From the IMG/VR virus record IMGVR_UViG_3300048044_000033, positions 1 through 27,237 of that record: a DNA stretch of 27,237 nucleotides. One strand, 5' to 3'. Source of the DNA: a virus. The notes under the pieces are model-generated. The model was not told the origin of the DNA and did no database searches. It saw only the letters and a program-made list of their open reading frames with translations. The first letter of the stretch is position 1; every line of letters begins with the position of its first letter. A program made the position numbers and the translations under genes. Shown here in pieces: positions 21,431 to 27,237 of the stretch.

Positions 21431-23458
21431 CTAACTACCCCCTACGCGCTTGGCAGCAGATTCCGATTTAACTTCATCTTCTTGCATTAACTCTTTCTGC
21501 TTCAATTGCATATCCAATACGCTATGTATAAGGCCATGAAGGTGATTAGTCTGCATAGATTCGACCTCCTTGAGGGCACGAGCGTTATCCAAAGCACCAG
21601 ATGCCATATCATGTATAGCCTTGCCTTCATGCCATTTTGCAAGAGACATATCTGCAACTGCTCGAGTTTTCTTCTCATAAGCTGACGCCATCTCATTTTC
21701 TGCTCTAGCGGTTTGCATTTGAGCTTCCGCCTGCATTTTCTGCATCTCAGATTGCATTTGCATTTGCTGCATTTGACCTTGTTGTTGCTGCATCTTATCC
21801 ATTTCTTCGATAATGGTTTTCTTATCTTGTAAGTTAGATCTTTCCACGATGTAACGATTGGAAATGGGAACACCCATCTGTTTGATTTGTAGGGCTTGTA
21901 AGAATTGGAATTGACGCTGTGTAGAAGTAAGCTCACCTTCGTCTACAACACAGTTAAATTTACTAAATAATGTATCAAAGAAACGATCAGTAGGCTTTTT
22001 GCCAATGATACGAGCAACATGACCTTCACTCCAGTTGTTGACTATTAGATCATCCATTATAGTCGAAACAGCCATTTGAGACACGTTTAACTTGTCAAAG
22101 ACACCACGAAGTCCTGTTAGGCCTTGTCCCATTTTGATTTTCATCAAGATGGAAGTCATTTCTTTAGATTTTATGTCATTTCCGAATAGTTCTTCAGGAC
22201 CGACAATGTCCATGATCTCTTTTTCGATATTGGCAATCAATTCTTCCCAACCAGGAGCAACCATAGGAGGATTAATAGGCACTACATCAGTCGCTAGATT
22301 GGCGTTCTGCTTGAAGTATAGGATTTTACCAGGGCCTTGAAAGAAAGCGTCTTCTGGGTTAACTAATGCATCTTCCTTGACCATTAGCCCGCTCTGGATC
22401 TGAGCATCTAGGATGTCTAGTTGCCTATTACGTCTTCTATTAAGTTCTATTTGAGACGATCTGATATTTCTGGGGATACCCATATAGCGGTACGCGTAGT
22501 TTTGAACCTCTGGAAAATGGTAACACATGAATGGGACAAAAGGAAATTTGTCTAGCCCGTAGGGGCGTTTTTCTTCATACATGTGATTGTTATTTACGAG
22601 AACATGGAGTTTGACTGAAGGCTTTTGAGCGGTAATAAGTTCAAGATTTGGATTATATCTAGCTAACATCTTGAATTGTTCAGCATTGCCTTTCCACTCA
22701 ACAACTTCGCCTGTGAATTTATCTAGAATCTTTCGGACTTTACGCCAATCGCGCACCCAATATTCATCATAGGCATACATTTCTATATTATATTGCGTCC
22801 AGTTTTCGGGCATAAACTGGAATTTACCATCCTTGGAGACATATCCCTTGCCTAAATAGGGAAGATCTTTCTTTAGATCAGGGAATAGGGCTAGAAGTTG
22901 TCGTCTATTGACATACTTGCGAGTCCATATACGGGTGCAATCGGATAAGTCCTGTTGGGTCCAATAATTGTCCATAACGAACGACGAATACGGAAGGCGT
23001 GTTGTGCGTATGGCAGGATTTTCGGGATCTTCACGCGGATCAAGCCAAATAGACATAAGCTCCAGACCAGAAGTGATACCACCTTCAAAGCAATCTGAGA
23101 TCTTTTCATAAGTTCCATCTTGTCTTTTTGCCCAACTAAGAGCAGTTGTGCGTTGTTGCGCTGTTTCTCCCATATCAGGATCATTATCAGCTGCTTCCAA
23201 GGTTGAAGCAAGTCGATGATCCCTTTGGAAACCGGAGATCATATTACGCACACGAAGGATTTTATTGAACTGAAGTTGCTGTTGCTGCCTGTAGAAGTTG
23301 TTAGACCACATGTAGTTAGCTGCTTGCTGATCACCTGCGGTCATGCGTGTGTCAATATCAGCTTCTACCCAAAACTGTTGAACCAGAGACTGGGTTTCTC
23401 TCCAAAAATCATCAAGTTCCTGTGCAATAGGATTAGCTGCTGGCCATGTAGACGTCAT
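21431..23458 (-). CDS. Portal protein, P22 type
   Basis: 675 residues from the ATG at 23458. GAGGCAACAC precedes that codon, whereas the ATG at 23470 has no ribosome site. The N-terminal half has the P22-portal pattern (FWVEADIDTRMTAGDQQAAN, NKILRVRNMISGFQRDHRLA), then the SGLELMSIWLDPREDPENP and MYAYDEYWVRDWRKVRKI blocks. Residues about 560-660 are a Gln/Met/Ala-rich coiled coil (QQQGQMQQMQMQSEMQKMQA), like the P22 barrel helix, ending in a charged tail. Twelve copies would form the DNA gateway and terminase dock. Length (675) is close to P22 portal. It is separated from the capsid genes by the inverted RNA-repair module. Confidence 0.85.
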   Translation of the reverse strand: MTSTWPAANPIAQELDDFWRETQSLVQQFWVEADIDTRMTAGDQQAANYMWSNNFYRQQQQLQFNKILRVRNMISGFQRDHRLASTLEAADNDPDMGETAQQRTTALSWAKRQDGTYEKISDCFEGGITSGLELMSIWLDPREDPENPAIRTTRLPYSSFVMDNYWTQQDLSDCTRIWTRKYVNRRQLLALFPDLKKDLPYLGKGYVSKDGKFQFMPENWTQYNIEMYAYDEYWVRDWRKVRKILDKFTGEVVEWKGNAEQFKMLARYNPNLELITAQKPSVKLHVLVNNNHMYEEKRPYGLDKFPFVPFMCYHFPEVQNYAYRYMGIPRNIRSSQIELNRRRNRQLDILDAQIQSGLMVKEDALVNPEDAFFQGPGKILYFKQNANLATDVVPINPPMVAPGWEELIANIEKEIMDIVGPEELFGNDIKSKEMTSILMKIKMGQGLTGLRGVFDKLNVSQMAVSTIMDDLIVNNWSEGHVARIIGKKPTDRFFDTLFSKFNCVVDEGELTSTQRQFQFLQALQIKQMGVPISNRYIVERSNLQDKKTIIEEMDKMQQQQGQMQQMQMQSEMQKMQAEAQMQTARAENEMASAYEKKTRAVADMSLAKWHEGKAIHDMASGALDNARALKEVESMQTNHLHGLIHSVLDMQLKQKELMQEDEVKSESAAKRVGGS

Positions 23459-23481
23459 GTGTTGCCTCATTAAAATATTTA

Positions 23482-23513
23482 TTTACACTGTAAACATTAT
23501 TTTAATTGAGTGC
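23482..23513 (-). promoter_or_regulatory. Portal upstream region: palindrome plus ACATTAT/TGAGTGC elements
   Basis: TTTAC-ACT-GTAAA (23482-23494) is followed by ACATTAT (23494-23500) and TGAGTGC (23507-23513); the last two recur in the same order at 16964-16977. On the minus strand TTGCAC, 17 bases, TACAGT is a possible promoter, with 4 of 6 consensus bases in each box. Confidence 0.45.
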
Positions 23514-23530
23514 AATGAGGGAACCATCAA

Positions 23531-23746
23531 TTACTTTTTTGCTGCCTTACGCTTTGCGTTTTCTGCAATCTTCGCCCTTTTTTTAGAAAATGCTTCATCA
23601 AGCCTAGCTTCCATCTGATTATCTTTACGATTCGCTCCCTTCGTGTCTTTCGCACGAGCTTTAGCACCAAGTCCTTCGTTATGTGCAAGCGTACTGAATG
23701 TTTCCTCACGTTTAGCTACCTTTAGTAAGTTTTTCTTGTCTCTCAT
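23531..23746 (-). CDS. Small basic protein, unknown
   Basis: 71 residues; AAGG seven bases before the ATG, which overlaps the previous stop by four bases. Very rich in Lys, Arg and Ala (AKARAKDTKGANRKDNQMEA, FSKKRAKIAENAKRKAAKK), no hydrophobic core. Such composition suits nucleic-acid binding or a disordered assembly factor. Located between zinc ribbon and portal genes. Confidence 0.6.
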   Translation of the reverse strand: MRDKKNLLKVAKREETFSTLAHNEGLGAKARAKDTKGANRKDNQMEARLDEAFSKKRAKIAENAKRKAAKK

Positions 23747-23961
23747 TTTTTAACCTTATTCATTTGATTTCCACAGTCAAGACAAATTCTTGTTTCATAA
23801 TCTTGCCAACAAGCGATGCGTCTATCACAGATTTCGCATTCGAAAAGAACTTTTTGTGATCGATCGCCCGAAATACTTACGTCTAGGAATGTCTTAGCTG
23901 TTTGACCTACACAAAAGTCATTATGTCTGCTGCCGTAAGTCTCTAATCTCATCTTGCTCAT
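23743..23961 (-). CDS. Zinc-ribbon protein, unknown
   Basis: 72 residues from the ATG at 23961, chosen because GAAGGTG lies five bases upstream; the frame extends to 23988 without a ribosome site. Two knuckles, CEIC and CLDC, stand about 20 residues apart (FECEICDRRIACWQDYETRI), with GN after the second, a classical zinc ribbon. Probably nucleic-acid or protein binding; role unknown. Confidence 0.65.
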   Translation of the reverse strand: MSKMRLETYGSRHNDFCVGQTAKTFLDVSISGDRSQKVLFECEICDRRIACWQDYETRICLDCGNQMNKVKK

Positions 23962-24021
23962 TGACACCTTCACTTTGTTCAGATACACTCAGATTGTCTA
24001 AAGTTTTCATAACTCTGCCTT

Positions 24022-24053
24022 CCCCTCTTTGCTCGCGTTAGGAGGGGTTTTTT
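24022..24053 (+). terminator. Intrinsic terminator on the plus strand, opposite the local genes
   Basis: CCCCTCTT and AGGAGGGG (one T-G pair) enclose a 10-base loop and are followed by a run of five or six T on the plus strand only. Neighbouring genes are on the minus strand, and the T run overlaps the end of the 67-residue gene. It would stop antisense transcripts. Ends are good to about one base. Confidence 0.7.
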
Positions 24054-24255
24054 AACATCCCTTCTTCTTCATCTTCTTATATTCTTTAATCTCTGGATCA
24101 CGCACTTCGCGGTCTATCTTTACAAGTTTTTCATTAGCTTTCTCAGCACCTTTGAGTTCACGTACAGCTAAACCTTTCTTTCCTTTCTGGATAGCGCCCT
24201 GTGCGGTCTGCATGCGTTTAGTCACTTTGTGCATCTTTTTATCCACCGGATTCAC
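24052..24255 (-). CDS. Small basic helical protein, unknown
   Basis: 67 residues from a GTG at 24255; an ATG eight codons in (24234), with GGTGGA upstream, is an equally good start. The protein is Lys-rich and helical with a coiled-coil tendency (AVRELKGAEKANEKLVKIDR) and ends KKMKKKGC. It overlaps the upstream gene by 17 bases with the GTG start, or not at all with the ATG. Perhaps DNA-binding; not recognised. Confidence 0.55.
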   Translation of the reverse strand: MNPVDKKMHKVTKRMQTAQGAIQKGKKGLAVRELKGAEKANEKLVKIDREVRDPEIKEYKKMKKKGC

Positions 24256-24433
24256 CTATATTGTAATTATCATAAAAATGAATATTAGCATTTATCGTTT
24301 TTATCATGCCATGCTCATTGGGATCATGCCCAGATTCCATGAAAGGATATTGCCAGACATGGATAAAGTTAGGAAGAGCATAGATGTCTTCTCTATCCTC
24401 AAGATTAAAACGAACGATAACTCTTTTTTTCAT
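24239..24433 (-). CDS. Small protein, unknown
   Basis: 64 residues; AAGGATT precedes the ATG, which overlaps the upstream stop by one base (TAATG). Short beta-like N-terminus (MKKRVIVRFNLEDREDIYAL) then an aromatic, His/Asn-rich body (FIHVWQYPFMESGHDPNEHG). No motif recognised. Coupled to its neighbours in a run of three small genes downstream of the terminator. Confidence 0.6.
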   Translation of the reverse strand: MKKRVIVRFNLEDREDIYALPNFIHVWQYPFMESGHDPNEHGMIKTINANIHFYDNYNIGESGG

Positions 24434-24621
24434 TACTTTAATCCTTGTAAATTTAGGTTTACGTCTAAAAATACCAATTCTTGTCTAAGTCCGGCCTGCT
24501 CCAAAAAATTACAGAAGTCTTCATCCATATCTCTTCCTATTTTTTGACTATATGAGACTCTTTGACACAGTTTTTTCAATGAATCATACTCGATCATTAT
24601 CATTTTAGCTTTAACTTCCAT
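24433..24621 (-). CDS. Small acidic-basic helical protein, unknown
   Basis: 62 residues; AAGGAGTGTC precedes the ATG, a strong ribosome site placed immediately after the terminator hairpin. Two helices are likely (IEYDSLKKLCQRVSYSQKIG; EDFCNFLEQAGLRQELVFLD). Expression probably relies on partial read-through, as there is no room for a promoter between hairpin and start. Not recognised. Confidence 0.6.
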   Translation of the reverse strand: MEVKAKMIMIEYDSLKKLCQRVSYSQKIGRDMDEDFCNFLEQAGLRQELVFLDVNLNLQGLK

Positions 24622-24635
24622 GACACTCCTTCAAT

Positions 24636-24665
24636 AAAAAAGCCTCAAAGTTTTACCCTTGAGGC
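24636..24665 (-). terminator. Intrinsic terminator after the terminase unit
   Basis: On the minus strand GCCTCAA, a 10-base loop and TTGAGGC are followed by TTTTTT. A perfect 7-bp stem with a T tract is a textbook rho-independent terminator closing the terminase transcript. Confidence 0.85.
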
Positions 24666-24747
24666 TCAATAGAAATTTTACAAAAACTAGGAAAATCAAA
24701 TAGCGAAAGCCAACTCGGAGGAAGGCGATGATCCGTTAAGGAGATCG

Positions 24748-24933
24748 TTAGTAACCATACACAAGATTGCTCATCTCGTCAAGATAACCATAAAGTTTTT
24801 TACCAAGCCATTTGCGGTAGTTCCTAATACGACAATCACAAAAGTATTTCCCTTCGTAATGGGCTTCTTCCCCACTTCGTTTCTTCTGTCTCAACTTCTT
24901 CTTGGAGATCTGCTTCATTATAGTATCCATCAT
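24748..24933 (-). pseudogene. 3' part of a probably frameshifted zinc-cluster gene
   Basis: This frame overlaps the end of the gene at 24836-25021 in another phase. It carries sequence that looks genuinely coding (GEEAHYEGKYFCDCRIRNYR, then WLGKKLYGYLDEMSNLVYGY), including a CDC that could complete the Cys set of its neighbour. A one-base shift near 24860-24870 (TGGGGAAG on the minus strand) would fuse both into about 91 residues. It could instead start on its own at 24933 or 24930, with GGAG upstream. Confidence 0.5.
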
Positions 24934-25021
24934 TCTCCATGCACCACCTACATATGTCAATGCAAGTATGTTCAGATTCCTTAAATTTCTTATCACACAT
25001 GTAGCATATTCTAATATCCAT
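24836..25021 (-). CDS. Zinc-cluster protein, 5' part, probably frameshifted
   Basis: 61 residues, overlapping the terminase end by 11 bases. CYMCDKKF (6-9) and CIDICRWC (20-27) give paired Cys knuckles, a likely zinc site. After about residue 48 the frame turns to an unconvincing tail (WGRSPLRREILL), while the plausible continuation, with further Cys, lies in the +1 frame. The break may be real decay, programmed frameshifting or a sequence error. An HNH-like or small regulatory protein is possible, but too little is left to say. Confidence 0.5.
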   Translation of the reverse strand: MDIRICYMCDKKFKESEHTCIDICRWCMENDGYYNEADLQEEVETEETKWGRSPLRREILL

Positions 25022-26327
25022 AAGCTTTACGTCTCATTTCGTCAATCTTATCTTTAGTCAAAGAACCAACTCCTTTACCATAAAGTTTCAATGCCATAGC
25101 TAGATATCTAGTCGCATCTGCCGCATGGGATGACCAGTCATGCTGGGGAGTATCGCTATATATCTGCATCTTGTCATTGAATTTCTTGTGATAACTCTGG
25201 AGACATTGAATCAGAACTTTGCATTTGTCTTTATCTATATAGCAATGTGACAGCATCGAGCGTGTCTCTTCAATACCTACATCAAAGTCCTCTCTAGGAA
25301 GAGCAATGCCCTTCAGGCCAAGTTCCCATAGTTTATTGATCCCAGTCATTCCAGTCTGGAAGTGACCAGCGGCAGCGTCATGTGGCAAGAAATGCTGCCC
25401 ATAGGCAAAGCCCTTGCTTTGGATCACGCGAACATAGTGGGCCAAGCCTTCACCTTGAGACTCATAGTAGTCGATTATCCTGACTTCAGTTCCAATGACC
25501 TGATACCAGATGATTGAAGTACTGTCTCCGAATCCACAGTCCCATGCCGTATTAACCAAAGCACATGGATCGTAGCCCACTCGGCATATCCTACCTTCAT
25601 CATCCATTTTACCCATAATACGCGCATAGTAGGCACCTTCTGTACCACGAGCAAATGAACAGTAATATTCTTGCTGGATGATCTCTTCCGATCTTCCTTC
25701 AGCTCTTTCTTGATCTATCTGTTCTTGTGTTATTAAACCAGTATCCTCGATAGTCAATTTCTGTCTGAACCAAGTCTTAGAGTCTCGCATATCATCCCAA
25801 AGTTTCCATGCATGATTCTTGCCCATAGGGGTAGTATTGAACACTGCCCAGCCACCATTCTTCAACAGAATAGGAGATAAGATCTCAGACCAGATACGTG
25901 GATCTTGCATAGCGTATTCAGATAGAACGACTCCCTTGGGGTTAGTGCCTCGTATCGCATCGGGATTGTCAGAACCTACAATCTGGATGAGCGATCCATT
26001 TTTCAATCTAATCTTCATCTCAGAGCTGTTAGGTTGACCTTCAATGAATTGCTTAGGAACATAGTCCAAGAAACGCTTACCACTTTCATCCATACCGTCC
26101 CAGATAACCTTTCTACCTTGATTGTATGTAGGTAGAATATAGTAATAAATTCCTGGAACATCCCTACAGGCTGCATAAATGGTCAGCATCCAACAGCTAT
26201 AGTCTTTCCCTGCTCGACGATGGTAAAGAAGGAATGCTCGCCTATATCCAGAAAACATGGCTTTCTCAAACTCAATCTGATACCAACGTGGCTTGTAGTC
26301 ATCTAGGATTTCTATTTCATTGAGCAT
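25011..26327 (-). CDS. terL: Terminase large subunit
   Basis: 438 residues from the ATG at 26327, chosen for GGAGGAAGAT directly upstream; an in-frame ATG at 26384 lacks such a site. ATPase: Walker-A-like HRRAGKD (36-42), Walker-B region GVVLSEYA (132-139, acid Glu137) and coupling motif NTTPMGKNH (164-172). Nuclease: TAWDCGFGDST (Asp263), LPHDA (Asp317) and HAADA (Asp404), the expected acidic triad of an RNase-H-like fold. It cuts and pumps genome DNA through the portal. Walker A is of the relaxed phage type without a GKS/T end. The gene overlaps the upstream reading frame by 16 bases. No small subunit is recognised. Confidence 0.9.
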   Translation of the reverse strand: MLNEIEILDDYKPRWYQIEFEKAMFSGYRRAFLLYHRRAGKDYSCWMLTIYAACRDVPGIYYYILPTYNQGRKVIWDGMDESGKRFLDYVPKQFIEGQPNSSEMKIRLKNGSLIQIVGSDNPDAIRGTNPKGVVLSEYAMQDPRIWSEILSPILLKNGGWAVFNTTPMGKNHAWKLWDDMRDSKTWFRQKLTIEDTGLITQEQIDQERAEGRSEEIIQQEYYCSFARGTEGAYYARIMGKMDDEGRICRVGYDPCALVNTAWDCGFGDSTSIIWYQVIGTEVRIIDYYESQGEGLAHYVRVIQSKGFAYGQHFLPHDAAAGHFQTGMTGINKLWELGLKGIALPREDFDVGIEETRSMLSHCYIDKDKCKVLIQCLQSYHKKFNDKMQIYSDTPQHDWSSHAADATRYLAMALKLYGKGVGSLTKDKIDEMRRKAYGY

Positions 26328-26602
26328 ATCTTCCTCCACTTTGTTACTCCTATCACATGCCCTTGATGCCCACCAAGATCCCATACCTCAAGTGTTGATA
26401 TTTTATCTAAAACGCTTTCCTCTATATCTTCAGGAAATTCCTTCTTCAATCTATATGAAGATATCTCGAATTTGAAGGTGACTTCATGCCATTCTGCAAT
26501 TTCATCCATGTCTTCTTTACAACAATATGTCTTATGTCCAAAACATAGGCATCTCTGATTGTTATCTGGTAAACTTATTAATACACTACGCTCTTCACTC
26601 AT
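26312..26602 (-). CDS. Small protein upstream of the terminase, unknown
   Basis: 96 residues; GGAGTGACGT precedes the ATG. An N-terminal Cys/His-containing segment (CLCFGHKTYCCKEDMDE) may bind metal; an alpha/beta section follows (VTFKFEISSYRLKKEFPEDI; LEVWDLGGHQGHVIGVTKWR). Immediate upstream position would suit a small terminase subunit, but no helix-turn-helix can be seen, so I leave it unnamed. Confidence 0.6.
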   Translation of the reverse strand: MSEERSVLISLPDNNQRCLCFGHKTYCCKEDMDEIAEWHEVTFKFEISSYRLKKEFPEDIEESVLDKISTLEVWDLGGHQGHVIGVTKWRKICSMK

Positions 26603-26618
26603 ACGTCACTCCGGTTAT

Positions 26619-26633
26619 ATTTTCTTAGAAAAT
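26619..26633. promoter_or_regulatory. Perfect 15-bp palindrome upstream of the terminase unit
   Basis: ATTTTC-TTA-GAAAAT has perfect 6-base arms with the same 3-base centre spacing as the 19-bp palindromes, but a different sequence. It lies in the 38-base gap before the 96-residue gene and could be an operator. Confidence 0.4.
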
Positions 26634-26640
26634 CCAACAT

Positions 26641-26844
26641 CTAATCTTCCACTTCAGGTGGTTTTGGTTTTGGCATCCAATGTGTCACCATTGTATCTTC
26701 CTCCCAGAAGTCAGACGTCATTTCAAATGTATTATCCTCAAAACAATATCTTCCCATAGCTATTAATTTTGGATTGTATACGTCTACGCAAATTACAATC
26801 TCACCATTTTCTGGACATTCATCCTCTATCTTTATCCATTTCAC
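26641..26844 (-). CDS. DUF551 family protein
   Basis: 67 residues from a GTG start, with AGGAG eight bases upstream. The N-terminal W-x-x-x-xD-x-xPE-NGE-x-V pattern (KWIKIEDECPENGEIVICVD), the IAMGRY middle and the C-terminal VTHWMPKPKPPE are the signature of DUF551, a small family common in phages and prophages with no known function. Length is typical for the family. Confidence 0.82.
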   Translation of the reverse strand: MKWIKIEDECPENGEIVICVDVYNPKLIAMGRYCFEDNTFEMTSDFWEEDTMVTHWMPKPKPPEVED

Positions 26845-26895
26845 TTTCTTTTCTCCTAGGGTTAATCATTTTCCACTTGACAGATCATCAAAAAC

Positions 26896-26921
26896 TTGAC
26901 AGCATCGAAGATGCGTATAAT
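26896..26921 (+). promoter_or_regulatory. Plus-strand promoter with palindromic 14-bp spacer
   Basis: TTGACA (26896) and TATAAT (26916) match both sigma-70 boxes perfectly, but the spacer is 14 bases rather than 17. Thirteen of those bases form GCATC-GAA-GATGC, an inverted repeat. A second TTGACA lies at 26877. Short spacing would make it weak or activator-dependent; the palindrome could be a repressor site. Confidence 0.45.
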
Positions 26922-26942
26922 TACACAACGTGTGGAGCATCG

Positions 26943-27065
26943 ATGATAGAAAATCCCTTCCTTCACAACTGCGTTGCTCAGTCTGTGATTTTCTTTTTTT
27001 TCTCGTTTTTTATTCTTTTGGTAGTTTGTTCATCCCGAGTGGTGACGCAGGAACGAGGGATGTAA
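26943..27065 (+). CDS. Possible 40-residue membrane peptide on the plus strand
   Basis: ATG at 26943 with GGAG nine bases upstream, downstream of the putative promoter. The product has a polar start (MIENPFLHNCVAQ), a very hydrophobic span (VIFFFFSFFILLVV) and a basic tail. It overlaps the 3' end of the minus-strand coiled-coil gene, and its Phe run is the complement of that gene's Lys run, so it may be only a shadow. Promoter and ribosome site are the reasons for listing it. Confidence 0.3.
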   Translation: MIENPFLHNCVAQSVIFFFFSFFILLVVCSSRVVTQERGM

Positions 27066-27181
27066 ACCCTAACATCTGAGTCTTCTATAATACTCTCTAA
27101 AAACATTAGTTTTTTTTCCAAGGCAGCTAGCTTAACTTCAAGATCAAAAACTCTGTCAAATAAACAATCTTCTTCGCTCAT
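26978..27181 (-). CDS. Small coiled-coil protein, unknown
   Basis: 67 residues; AGGAA precedes the ATG. Residues about 8-35 form a clean heptad coiled coil (FDRVFDLEVKLAALEKKLMF). The tail is basic (RIKNEKKKKITD). Probably an oligomeric accessory or regulatory protein; not recognised. First complete gene at the right end; the last 56 bases beyond it hold no gene I can support. Confidence 0.6.
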   Translation of the reverse strand: MSEEDCLFDRVFDLEVKLAALEKKLMFLESIIEDSDVRVYIPRSCVTTRDEQTTKRIKNEKKKKITD

Positions 27182-27237
27182 CGTATTCCTATAAATGTTA
27201 GGTACTTAGATTAATTCTTTCGATTAAAGCACTATGT

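Noticed and set aside
26312-26602. Small terminase subunit
   Set aside because: Position is suitable, but no helix-turn-helix or oligomerisation helices can be seen; the Cys-rich start argues against it.
1-27237. CRISPR array, insertion sequence, integrase or attachment site
   Set aside because: No spaced direct repeats of CRISPR size, transposase or recombinase motifs were found; the short repeats seen are regulatory or intragenic.

Overview
The window is 27.2 kb of a tailed double-stranded DNA phage (or prophage) genome of moderate-to-low GC content. Nearly every base is coding. Most genes lie on the minus strand in virion-assembly order and are tightly packed, with ATGA or TAATG overlaps and AGGAG-type ribosome binding sites, so a bacterial host with ordinary Shine-Dalgarno initiation is implied. 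The virion genes suggest a podovirus-like particle: large terminase, a P22-type portal, a scaffold, an N4-gp56-type major capsid protein, a packaged-DNA stabilisation/tail hub protein, ejection proteins and long glycine/threonine/serine-rich tail fibres. No integrase, replication gene or rRNA is visible. The host cannot be fixed from sequence alone.

Layout, reading down the minus strand from the right end. 27181-24052: small genes (coiled coil, DUF551, unknown), the large terminase, a broken zinc-cluster gene, a terminator at 24636-24665, then three small genes. 23961-21255: zinc ribbon, a basic small protein, the portal and a 55-residue membrane peptide. 16927-11471: small genes, scaffold, capsid, two paralogous FCCH-like head proteins and putative connector proteins. 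11464-4412: tail hub, tail-tip and two ejection proteins. 3723-1: fibre proteins, the last running off the left edge.

Two cassettes point the other way. At 3954-4415 three tiny membrane proteins (holin-like) sit behind a phased array of TATAAC repeats. At 17054-21217 a plus-strand module separates the portal from the scaffold. It starts with a 90-nt tRNA-like cloverleaf whose anticodon arm is greatly lengthened. It continues with a metallophosphoesterase, a DRB0094/Rnl5-type RNA ligase, six small genes including a DUF3310 protein, a T4 Pnkp-like HAD 3'-phosphatase and three more small genes. I read this as an RNA end-healing and sealing operon, plausibly defending against host tRNA-cleaving immunity. 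The cloverleaf-plus-repair arrangement is the most interesting part of the window.

Regulation is suggested by three 19-bp palindromes related to CAAGTAAA-N3-TTTACTTG before minus-strand units, by ACATTAT/TGAGTGC elements shared between two upstream regions, and by a palindrome-spaced plus-strand promoter near 26.9 kb. No stretch over 300 bases lacks a gene; the longest gap (16928-17218) holds a palindrome, the cloverleaf and a hairpin.
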